Shown piece by piece: positions 16,647 through 23,864 of a stretch of 64,000 bases of DNA. The DNA is taken from the NCBI GenBank assembly GCA_019912965.1, contig JAIOHM010000025.1:1-64000 (forward strand), in the 5' to 3' direction. Every line of letters starts with the position of its first letter. Within the stretch, counting starts at the first letter, position 1. Origin of the DNA: Anaerolineae bacterium (lineage in GTDB: Bacteria > Chloroflexota > Anaerolineae > Aggregatilineales > Phototrophicaceae). The position numbers were made by a program, and so were the translations under genes. Below the pieces are notes generated by a model. It saw only the letters and a program-made list of their open reading frames with translations. It made no database searches and was not told the DNA's origin.

Positions 16647-17330
16647 TTACCCCAATCCAAGCAGAAAGAATGTCAGTGAACTGGCAGGCTGGTTGATTAA
16701 CAAACTCAGAATGTTCAAACCGGGTATGCGCAGGAAACTGAGCAAAATCAGGCCGAGCAGGATGTAATTGGTCGTCTGGGCATGTTTTTGCCACGTATGT
16801 GCCAGATCAGGCGGCAGCAAAGCCAGAACAATATGCCACCCATCAATCGGGAACACCGGCAGCAGATTGAAGATAAACAACAGCACATTCCAGAAAATAA
16901 TCTGGCCGAAAAGCAGTGCCAAAGAGCTTGCAAAATCCCCGGTTCGACCGAGAAATACCGCACCGATCATCTCATTCTGGGTAACAGGCACAAACTTCAG
17001 CAGGATAGCAAAGATCACTGCCAGCCCTAGATTGGAAAGCGGCCCGGCAGCCACCGCGGCCAGGAAACCCCAGCGTGGATTACGCATCCGGTGTGCCGCA
17101 ATCGGGGCGCTGCCCAGAATACCGAAGCCGATGAGTACAAACATCAGAAAGCCGAGGGGGTTAATATGCACCATCGGGTTGAGCGTCAGCCGTCCCTCGC
17201 GCGCCGGAACGGGATCGCCCATCAAATGGCCGACATAATTATGAGCAAATTCATGAACAGTCATGCCCAGCAGCACCGCGATCAACACCGCGATGAGCGT
17301 CTGTACGGTGAAGTCATTAAACAGTAACAC
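16647..17330 (-). CDS. Site-2 protease family (M50) membrane metalloprotease
   Basis: A 227-residue integral membrane zinc protease. The HEFAHN (HExxH) motif lies in the first membrane segment (TVHEFAHNYVGHLMGDP), followed by GRLTLNPMVHINPLG and the third ligand region NLLPVFPIDGWH, in which the usual NPDG reads PIDG. Minimal S2P proteins of this length cleave membrane-bound regulators. The GTG at 17330 is chosen because GGAG lies 7 nt upstream and a promoter-like pair lies 35-65 bp upstream. The ORF open to 17471 would run through that promoter. The downstream HD gene is directly coupled. Confidence 0.88.
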   Translation of the reverse strand: MLLFNDFTVQTLIAVLIAVLLGMTVHEFAHNYVGHLMGDPVPAREGRLTLNPMVHINPLGFLMFVLIGFGILGSAPIAAHRMRNPRWGFLAAVAAGPLSNLGLAVIFAILLKFVPVTQNEMIGAVFLGRTGDFASSLALLFGQIIFWNVLLFIFNLLPVFPIDGWHIVLALLPPDLAHTWQKHAQTTNYILLGLILLSFLRIPGLNILSLLINQPASSLTFFLLGLG

Positions 17331-17365
17331 CAGCGAACTCCAGTGGGTATTTGAAATCGCTAAAC

Positions 17366-17395
17366 AGTATAGCACACTGCCTGTCTGCCCTGTAA
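17366..17395 (-). promoter_or_regulatory. Putative promoter of the S2P-HD operon
   Basis: On the minus strand a -10-like TATACT (17366-17371) and a weak -35-like TTACAG (17390-17395) are 18 bp apart. A start site about 7 bp downstream would leave a leader of roughly 30 nt before the GGAG and GTG at 17330. Confidence 0.4.
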
Positions 17396-17506
17396 GTTGT
17401 TCCGGCTGAGTAATGGATGAGATGCCAATACTGCCACCTTCGAGGTGTTTCTGCGTTATATATGGTAGCATGGTGCATCAAAATAAACGGAACACCACTG
17501 GTAGAT

Positions 17507-17722
17507 ATGCACAATCTTGATCTGGGCGTTCGGGTGCAGATGCGAAAAAAACATCCCTGCGGCAGTGATGAATGGGTTGTCGTTCGCGTAGGTGCCGATA
17601 TTGGATTGCGCTGCACCGGATGCAGTCGGCGTGTGCTGCTGTCACAGGCGGATTTTTCGAAGCGGTTAAAAAAGGTGCTTTCGGCTCAATCGGATGAGCA
17701 GGAGGGAAAGCGGTCTCTATGA
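17507..17722 (+). CDS. DUF951 family small zinc-binding-like protein
   Basis: A 71-residue protein. The family signature is clear: LGVRVQMRKKHPCGSDEWVV, then RVGADIGLRCTGCSRRVLL, matching DUF951, small proteins widespread in Firmicutes and Chloroflexota. Cys residues in HPCG and CTGC could bind a metal. The function is unknown; RNA- or ribosome-associated roles have been suggested for it. The ATG at 17507 gives the family's usual length. Its stop overlaps the start of the next gene (ATGA at 17719), so the two are co-translated. Confidence 0.88.
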   Translation: MHNLDLGVRVQMRKKHPCGSDEWVVVRVGADIGLRCTGCSRRVLLSQADFSKRLKKVLSAQSDEQEGKRSL

Positions 17723-18918
17723 AACGTATTTTATTCTTGTTTTCAGATACAGGTGGCGGACACCGTGCAGCGGCGGAAGCCATCCGTGATGCGCTGCTGA
17801 TTCGTTACCCGGAAGAAGCATCCATCGAGATGGTGGATGTATTCCGGGATTATTCACCATTTCCGTTTAAATATATGCCGGAAATGTACCCCTGGATTAT
17901 CAGCCGCAGCAAATCCTCTTGGGCGTTAAGTTATCATCTGACCAACACCAATCGCAACGCCCGCATCATTACCAATGGTGTCTATGTCTCCATCGAGAAG
18001 GGCTTGCTGCGGATGTTTCGTGAGCATCCGTCCGATGTGGTGGTCTGTGTTCATTCGGTGTTGACTCAGCCCTCGCTTCAGGCACTCATGCATTTTGAGA
18101 ACCGCCCGCCTTTTGTCAGTGTGGTTACAGATTTGGTTTCAACCCATCACTTCTGGTATGACCGGGGTGTTGAACGTTGCTTGGTGCCGACTAAACCCGC
18201 TTTGGAACGCGGGCTGCGGAGCGGATTAAAGCCCGAACAACTTCGCGTCACAGGTCTGCCAGTGCATCCACAATTCGCCCAGCAGTTAAAAGATAAAGCA
18301 GTGGCGCGGCAGGAACTGGGTTGGGATGCGGATTTGCCGACGATTTTGATGGTCGGCGGTGGCGAGGGGATGGGGCCGCTCTATAAGACAGCGCGTGCCA
18401 TTAACGACCAACGCTTAAAGTGTCAGATTGTCATCATCGCCGGACGCAATCAGGCGCTTAAAGAAAAACTGGAAGAAAGCCACTGGAATCAGCCGACCCA
18501 TATTTATCCGTTTGTGACCAATATGCCCGTCCTGATGGCTGCCGCTGATATGCTGGTGTCAAAGGCTGGCCCTGCCACCATCAGCGAAGCCTGCATTGCG
18601 GGTTTGCCGGTCATTCTCTACGATGCTATCCCGGGGCAGGAAACGGGTAATGTGGATTTTGTAGTCCAGAATGGGGCAGGTGTTTTTGCCCCGACTTCCC
18701 ATGAAGTGACTGAGACAATCAGAGGGTGGCTGGCGGAAGGCCCACAAGGCTTGAAGCGCCGTTCGGATAATGCGCGCCGCTTGGGTCGCCCCAACGCTGT
18801 CTGGGATATTGCTGACGAAATATGGACATATGCCCAGCAGCCGCGCATCATCAACAAACGCCGTCCATCCATTACAGAATTGTATATGCGTGTACCGGTT
18901 AGATCACGGCGATTCTGA
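17719..18918 (+). CDS. MGDG-synthase-like glycosyltransferase (GT28)
   Basis: A 399-residue UDP-sugar-dependent glycolipid synthase. The N-terminal half has the MGDG synthase signature LFSDTGGGHRAAAEAIRDAL. The C-terminal GT28 half has VGGGEGMGPL and the nucleotide-sugar binding region MLVSKAGPATISEACIAGLP, with the acidic patch in YDAIPGQETGNV. Enzymes of this group add galactose or glucose to diacylglycerol; MurG is a distant relative. The sugar and lipid acceptor cannot be told from sequence. It overlaps DUF951 by 4 bp. The S41 protease gene lies 54 bp downstream and may be in the same unit. Confidence 0.9.
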   Translation: MKRILFLFSDTGGGHRAAAEAIRDALLIRYPEEASIEMVDVFRDYSPFPFKYMPEMYPWIISRSKSSWALSYHLTNTNRNARIITNGVYVSIEKGLLRMFREHPSDVVVCVHSVLTQPSLQALMHFENRPPFVSVVTDLVSTHHFWYDRGVERCLVPTKPALERGLRSGLKPEQLRVTGLPVHPQFAQQLKDKAVARQELGWDADLPTILMVGGGEGMGPLYKTARAINDQRLKCQIVIIAGRNQALKEKLEESHWNQPTHIYPFVTNMPVLMAAADMLVSKAGPATISEACIAGLPVILYDAIPGQETGNVDFVVQNGAGVFAPTSHEVTETIRGWLAEGPQGLKRRSDNARRLGRPNAVWDIADEIWTYAQQPRIINKRRPSITELYMRVPVRSRRF

Positions 18919-18972
18919 TCTGGTCTATAATGGTAGCGTCGAGTTACTAAATCTATAACTAGGAGTAAGTTC

Positions 18973-21327
18973 ATGCTGAATAAGCCGTTTATCCGCGCCA
19001 GCTTGGTGTTGGCGTTGGTATTCATCTTGGGCGCGTTTTCGATGACGCTAGCTCAGGATGCTGAAATTCCGCCCGCGACCATCGTCAATGACGAAGGTGG
19101 CCCGGTTTCCATTACCGGAGAAGTAGCCTATTCCAATGGCTTCTTCACCCTGGGCGTCGATGAACCGCTGATTATTTTGGAAGATCAGGCCGGATTTGTA
19201 GACCGTGACCGTGCTTTCTTGATGTCACCACAATCACAGGTGCTTGGCAAAATCACCTCCGATTTTTACTCATCTCCTTTCACCTATAGTGTCGAACTTC
19301 CCATTGTCCCCGCTGCTGAACTGCGCGATGTCGACAATGATGGCGGCGAAGACCCCGGTGTGATGATTTATGCCGTTGCCTACTGGACGAATATTTGGGG
19401 CGACTCATACCTTGAGGAACGTGATTTGCAGGGTGGTGGTTGGTCAGGCGCTTATGCTTCGACCCGGATCGATCAGAACCCCTCGGCAAAAGGCGAGTTA
19501 ATCGGCGGAACCTATGTGGTCTACGCACCAGACGATCAGCAGGGCTTCCCCTCTGGCTTTGGCGAAGATGGCAAACTGTTCACCGAAGATGATCCAACCG
19601 TATTGCTGCCATCCGGTTACACCATGGTAAATATGGATAGCGAACCGTTCACTTTTGACCGTTCGCGCAATCCACAGATTGATCTTATTGAAGGCGAAGG
19701 TGTCGAGCAGGAAGATTTTTCGGCGCTGGGTTATACTGAAGCCTTCGATGGCATGATTGAAATGTTCCGCAAGAAGTATGCTTATACCGAGTTTAAAGGC
19801 ATCGACTGGGATGCCAAAATCGCTGAATTCCGTCCGCGCTTTGAAGAAGCCGAAGCCAACAGCGATGTTGCTGCTTATGCGCTGGCGCTGCGTGATTTCA
19901 TTTGGTCAATCCCGGATGGTCACCTGAGTGCCCCGGTTGATGATCAGCAGTTTGCGTTTGAAACAGGTGGCGGTTTGGGGTTGGCTATCCGTGAAGTGGA
20001 TGATGGCCGTGTAATCGTCAACTTCCTGCTCGATGGTGGCCCCGCAGCCGAAGCCGGAATCGAACTCAGAGCGGAAATCACCGCGGTCAACGGCACACCG
20101 ATTGGCGAAGCCATTACCGCAACCCAACCGTGGTCGCTGCCCTTCAGCTCGGAACACAATCTCCGCCTCCAACAACTGCGTTATGTAATTCGCTTCCCTG
20201 TAGATACCGAAGTTGAATTGACCTACAAGAACCCCGGCGAAACCGAAGAACAAACTGTTTCGCTGACGACCATTGCTGAACGTACCAGCTTCAGTTTCTC
20301 GTCGTTCAATGTCGGCCTGACCGGTTTTGAACAGCCGATTGAATACCGGGTGCTGGATAATGGTTATGGCTATGTCAAGATTTACAGTTTCTCGGATAGC
20401 GACCGTCTGACTATTCAACTCTGGGAACGCATGATCCGCACCCTCAATGGGGCAGGCACACCCGGCTTGATTATCGACATGCGCCAGAACGGTGGCGGCA
20501 GCGGTTTCTTGGCTGACCAGATGGCAGCCTATTTCTTCAACGAATCGCTTGTCCTCGGCAATGGTGCAACTTATGACGAATCGCTCGGCGAATTTTATGC
20601 TGATCCGGATTTCGAGTCGAAGTTCATCCTTCCCTCGGAAGATTTGCGTTATAACGGCAAAATCGCCGTGCTGGTTGGGCCAAGTTGCAGCAGTGCCTGC
20701 GAGTTCTTCACCTACAACATGACTCTGCAAGAGCGTGCGGCGGTTGTGGGTCAGTACCCCACAGGCGGGTTGGGTGGTGGTCAGGATACCTACCTGATGC
20801 CGGAAGGTATTCAGCTTCAGTATTCAATTGGTCGCAACGTTGATGCTGAAGGCAATATCATCATCGAAGGCACGGGTATTGCACCTACGGTAAAAGTACC
20901 AGTCAACGAAGAAACCCTGTTTGCCGAAGGTGATGTAATTCTGGATGCAGCGGTTGCTCATCTGGATGAAGCCCTTCAGGTCGATATACAGGAAGGCGGC
21001 GAAATCGCCGTTGGCGAGGCCGTAGAGGGTGAAGTAGTCGAACGCACCCGCATTCAGTACATCCTGACGGTTAAAGCTGGCGACCGGATTAGCATTCTGC
21101 TGACCGACCCGACGGGTGAACTGGATACCTATCTGCGTTTGTACGATGAAGGGCTGAATCTGCTGGCGGAAAACGACGATTCAGAATCCGCCGCGCCCAA
21201 TTCCAGCTTGGAAGACCTCGAAATTCCGGTGGATTTGACGCTGATTGTTGAAGTCGGCACCTATGACGACAGCAGCAGCGGCGCATTTACCCTTGAGATC
21301 GTGAACTTGGCAGCCACATCCACCTAA
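18973..21327 (+). CDS. Secreted S41 (C-terminal processing-like) protease with PPC domain
   Basis: A 784-residue exported protease. The signal peptide is residues 1-28 (VLALVFILGAFSMTLAQ). A variable N-terminal region is followed by an S41 helical segment (about 235-325), a PDZ-like domain (about 330-400, GGPAAEAGIELRAEITAVNG) and the S41 catalytic core (about 440-640). The catalytic serine lies in GPSCSSACEFF near residue 570, with VKIYSFSD and DMRQNGGGSG before it. The C-terminal 90 residues are a PPC-type beta domain (DRISILLTDPTGELDTYLRL), often cleaved after export. AGGAG precedes the ATG. It probably degrades or matures envelope proteins. Confidence 0.9.
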   Translation: MLNKPFIRASLVLALVFILGAFSMTLAQDAEIPPATIVNDEGGPVSITGEVAYSNGFFTLGVDEPLIILEDQAGFVDRDRAFLMSPQSQVLGKITSDFYSSPFTYSVELPIVPAAELRDVDNDGGEDPGVMIYAVAYWTNIWGDSYLEERDLQGGGWSGAYASTRIDQNPSAKGELIGGTYVVYAPDDQQGFPSGFGEDGKLFTEDDPTVLLPSGYTMVNMDSEPFTFDRSRNPQIDLIEGEGVEQEDFSALGYTEAFDGMIEMFRKKYAYTEFKGIDWDAKIAEFRPRFEEAEANSDVAAYALALRDFIWSIPDGHLSAPVDDQQFAFETGGGLGLAIREVDDGRVIVNFLLDGGPAAEAGIELRAEITAVNGTPIGEAITATQPWSLPFSSEHNLRLQQLRYVIRFPVDTEVELTYKNPGETEEQTVSLTTIAERTSFSFSSFNVGLTGFEQPIEYRVLDNGYGYVKIYSFSDSDRLTIQLWERMIRTLNGAGTPGLIIDMRQNGGGSGFLADQMAAYFFNESLVLGNGATYDESLGEFYADPDFESKFILPSEDLRYNGKIAVLVGPSCSSACEFFTYNMTLQERAAVVGQYPTGGLGGGQDTYLMPEGIQLQYSIGRNVDAEGNIIIEGTGIAPTVKVPVNEETLFAEGDVILDAAVAHLDEALQVDIQEGGEIAVGEAVEGEVVERTRIQYILTVKAGDRISILLTDPTGELDTYLRLYDEGLNLLAENDDSESAAPNSSLEDLEIPVDLTLIVEVGTYDDSSSGAFTLEIVNLAATST

Positions 21328-21339
21328 AAAGACTACACG

Positions 21340-21361
21340 GGGGCGGTGCAAAAACCGCCCC
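21340..21361 (+). terminator. Terminator of the S41 protease gene
   Basis: GGGGCGGT and ACCGCCCC form an 8-bp GC-rich stem with a 6-nt loop, followed by TGCTTTTC, 12 bp past the stop. Confidence 0.8.
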
Positions 21362-21464
21362 TGCTTTTCATACACCCTTCACAAAACTTTCGCTTGCTCC
21401 CTTAATGCTTATTCTGTTACGATGACCAGAGCATTTTTTCCAATATCTGGAGGCAAAGCCGCAT

Positions 21465-22541
21465 ATGAAGGCTGTTATTCTGGCTGCGGGCAAAGCGACC
21501 CGCTTACGTCCTGTCACGTTGACGATGCCAAAAGCATTAGTCCCCGTCGCCAACAAAACCCTGATCGGCTACGCTTTTGATGTCCTCAAACGCGCTGGAT
21601 TGACCGATATTGGTATCGTGGTCAACGATCTGGATTCGCCCATTCCGCAAACGCTTGGGGATGGCGCTGGGTTGGGTATTCGGCTGGAATACATCCTTCA
21701 GGAAGAACAGAAGGGTTTGGCGCACGCGGTCGGCCTCTGCCGGGACTTTATTGGTGATGACCCATTCTGTGTGTTCCTCGGTGACAACATTTTTCAGGAT
21801 CAGATGGACGCCCTGTTCGCCGACTTCCTGTCCTCCGGTGCAGAATCAGCTATTGCCCTCGGCGAAGTCGGTGATCCTAGCCGCTTTGGTATCGCCGAAC
21901 TCAATGGCGATGGCACGATTGCCCGCGTGGTCGAAAAACCCAAAGAACCCAAGTCCAATCTGGCGATTGCAGGTGTCTATCTATTCCGCGCCTCAATTTT
22001 TGATGCCATTTCGCGCATTACCCCCTCGTGGCGCAACGAACTCGAAATCACCGATGCCATCCAGACCATCATCACCGATGGCAAGCCTGTCCAATCCTAC
22101 ATTTTGAAAGGCTGGTGGATTGACGCAGGTAAGCCGGACGCCATCATTCTGGCGAACCAGTTGGTGCTGGAAGAACTGCCTTACACCCCTGCGCCGGAAA
22201 ATAAAGATCAAATCGTTGGCACATCGGAAGTTTCGCACCGGGTTATCCTCGGCAAAAACAGCCAGATCATCAACAGTGTGGTGCGTGGCCCGGTCATCAT
22301 TGGCGATAACACCATCGTCCAGAACAGCTACGTCGGCCCATACACCTCGCTTGGGGATAATGTCCGCATCGAAGGCAGCGAGATCGAAGCCAGCATCGTG
22401 ATGAAAAACTGTGTCATCCGCAATATTCCGGGGCGCATCGACTCCAGCCTGCTGGCCGATAATGCTCAGGTCACGATTGCCGAACGGATGCCATCCACCC
22501 ACCGCTTCATTCTCGCGGAAAACAGCTACGTTCAGTTGTAA
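21465..22541 (+). CDS. Sugar-1-phosphate nucleotidyltransferase with hexapeptide tail
   Basis: A 358-residue enzyme that activates a sugar-1-phosphate to an NDP-sugar. The NTP-transferase domain (1-240) starts MKAVILAAGKATRLRPVT, and FLGDNIFQD supplies the metal-binding Asp. A left-handed beta helix follows (about 255-345, hexapeptide repeats such as IINSVVRGPVIIGDNTIV). This architecture is typical of RmlA-long or GlmU-like enzymes of Chloroflexota and archaea. Substrate preference (Glc-1-P with dTTP or UTP, GlcNAc-1-P) is not decidable here. GGAGG precedes the ATG. A link to the glycosyltransferases at 31-34 kb is plausible but not shown. Confidence 0.9.
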   Translation: MKAVILAAGKATRLRPVTLTMPKALVPVANKTLIGYAFDVLKRAGLTDIGIVVNDLDSPIPQTLGDGAGLGIRLEYILQEEQKGLAHAVGLCRDFIGDDPFCVFLGDNIFQDQMDALFADFLSSGAESAIALGEVGDPSRFGIAELNGDGTIARVVEKPKEPKSNLAIAGVYLFRASIFDAISRITPSWRNELEITDAIQTIITDGKPVQSYILKGWWIDAGKPDAIILANQLVLEELPYTPAPENKDQIVGTSEVSHRVILGKNSQIINSVVRGPVIIGDNTIVQNSYVGPYTSLGDNVRIEGSEIEASIVMKNCVIRNIPGRIDSSLLADNAQVTIAERMPSTHRFILAENSYVQL

Positions 22542-22601
22542 GCACGATCTGCGCTTCTGAGTTGGCTGTTTGACGAATCCGCCGCCTTCCCGCTGTATTT
22601 G

Positions 22602-22643
22602 CTCCCCCTCTCTGGTACGGAGAGGGGGTTGGGGGGTGAGGTT
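22602..22643. repeat. REP-like GC-rich palindromic element
   Basis: CCCCCTCTC and GAGAGGGGG pair around TGGTACG, followed by TTGGGGGGTGAGGTT. Same family as 1664, 26530 and 32578. It lies between the nucleotidyltransferase and DinB genes and may act as a terminator. Confidence 0.8.
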
Positions 22644-22680
22644 GACCAACGAAATCTAAAACTGTAGTCCTCTAAACCAC

Positions 22681-22706
22681 TTGCGAAAGGGGTTGGGGGT
22701 GAGGTT
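22681..22706. repeat. Partial REP-like element (tail only)
   Basis: AAAGGGGTTGGGGGTGAGGTTC repeats the right-hand tail of the element 60 bp to its left without the palindromic arm. It lies just ahead of the DinB ribosome-binding site. Confidence 0.6.
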
Positions 22707-22737
22707 CTAACCAAAATATACTTTCAGGAGAAAAATA

Positions 22738-23214
22738 ATGTCCGAACGCATAGATAACGTTAAGCAGAACTTGGCGAATGGTCGTCAGCGGTTGAACGAT
22801 GTGCTGGATAAAGTCGGCGACCGCTGGGAGACACAGGTCTATTCCGAAGGTGCAGCTTGGACGGTGCGCCAGCTTGCCATTCACCTTGTCATTACCGATA
22901 AAGGCCACAATAACATGGTCACCGGGATTGCGAAGGGTGAAAACACCATCCCCGAAGATTTCGACCTCGAACGCTTTAACCGCCGTTCCGTCGAAAAACG
23001 TGCCGAAATGACCCTGCCGGAAATCCGCGCCGCGCTCGATTCCACCGCCGCCGAACGAAATGCATGGCTAGACACGATTGAAGATGCTACACTGGATATG
23101 CAAGGGCGGCATGGGACGCTGCGTATCCTCACTATTGAACAAATTTTGGGTGTCGTAGCCAGCCATGACCGTGACCATGCCAACGATATTGCCAAAGTTC
23201 TCAACATTGACTGA
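22738..23214 (+). CDS. DinB-like four-helix protein
   Basis: A 158-residue DinB/YfiT-type helical bundle. WTVRQLAIHLVITDKG and the C-terminal VVASHDRDHANDIAKVL supply the three histidines that bind a metal in this superfamily. Members serve as thiol-dependent transferases (mycothiol, bacillithiol) or have no known role. AGGAG lies before the ATG. The flavodoxin gene follows 12 bp downstream, so the two form a short operon, perhaps concerned with redox or stress. That is inference from their families. Confidence 0.85.
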   Translation: MSERIDNVKQNLANGRQRLNDVLDKVGDRWETQVYSEGAAWTVRQLAIHLVITDKGHNNMVTGIAKGENTIPEDFDLERFNRRSVEKRAEMTLPEIRAALDSTAAERNAWLDTIEDATLDMQGRHGTLRILTIEQILGVVASHDRDHANDIAKVLNID

Positions 23215-23226
23215 GGAGTGCTCTGC

Positions 23227-23748
23227 ATGAAAGTTCTCGTTGCCTATGCCACCACGCATGGCTCAACTGCTGAAATTGCCGAGTTTATGGGTGGGGTTTT
23301 GAAGGAACGTGATCTGGATGTCACAGTTGCCCGCGTGGGTCAGGTTCAATCTGTTCAGGGTTACGATGCCTTCGTGTTAGGCTCACCCATTTATGCGGGC
23401 ATGTGGCTGACGGAAATGTCCCAATTTCTGGAAAAATTTAACGAGGAATTGGTCGGTAAGCCCGTTCACTTCTGGATTGCTTGCATCCGTGTGCTGGAAG
23501 CCGATGGGCTTGATGCTGCCCAACACGAATATGTCCATAAGCCAACCATGGAAAAACTTGGCGTAAAGGATTTGGGTGTGTTCGCTGGCAAACTCAATCT
23601 GGATGCCATCGACTGGAATGAACGCTGGACGTTATCCGCCCGCTACGATGGCAAGGAACTGCCCGGTTCACATAACAACGACTACCGTGACTGGAAAGCC
23701 ATCCGTGCTTGGACGACCGCCATCCGTGACCAACTCGCTCCCGCCTGA
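23227..23748 (+). CDS. Flavodoxin-domain protein (HemG-like)
   Basis: A 173-residue FMN-binding protein. The phosphate-binding loop YATTHGSTAEIAEF (residues 7-20) and the second flavin loop VLGSPIYAGMW are clear. Its length and the single-domain layout match the flavodoxin / menaquinone-dependent protoporphyrinogen oxidase (HemG) group. HemG itself has an extra insertion I cannot confirm, so a general flavodoxin-like oxidoreductase is the safer name. ATG 23227 is chosen because GGAG stands about 8 nt upstream; an earlier ATG at 23218 is too close. It forms an operon with DinB. Confidence 0.85.
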   Translation: MKVLVAYATTHGSTAEIAEFMGGVLKERDLDVTVARVGQVQSVQGYDAFVLGSPIYAGMWLTEMSQFLEKFNEELVGKPVHFWIACIRVLEADGLDAAQHEYVHKPTMEKLGVKDLGVFAGKLNLDAIDWNERWTLSARYDGKELPGSHNNDYRDWKAIRAWTTAIRDQLAPA

Positions 23749-23755
23749 AATGCTG

Positions 23756-23778
23756 AGGCCGTCGCCCGTCGGCGGCCT
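23756..23778 (+). terminator. Possible terminator after the flavodoxin gene
   Basis: AGGCCG and CGGCCT pair across an 11-nt loop within 10 bp of the flavodoxin stop. There is no clear T tract, so this is weak. It also lies beyond the end of the convergent TIR gene. Confidence 0.35.
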
Positions 23779-23864
23779 TATCCCCACGCCATCCCACCCC
23801 GCCGGGGTCTATTTGGATAAATGCGGTACACCTTTGACTTTTCATCTGCTTTCTTGAATAGAAG

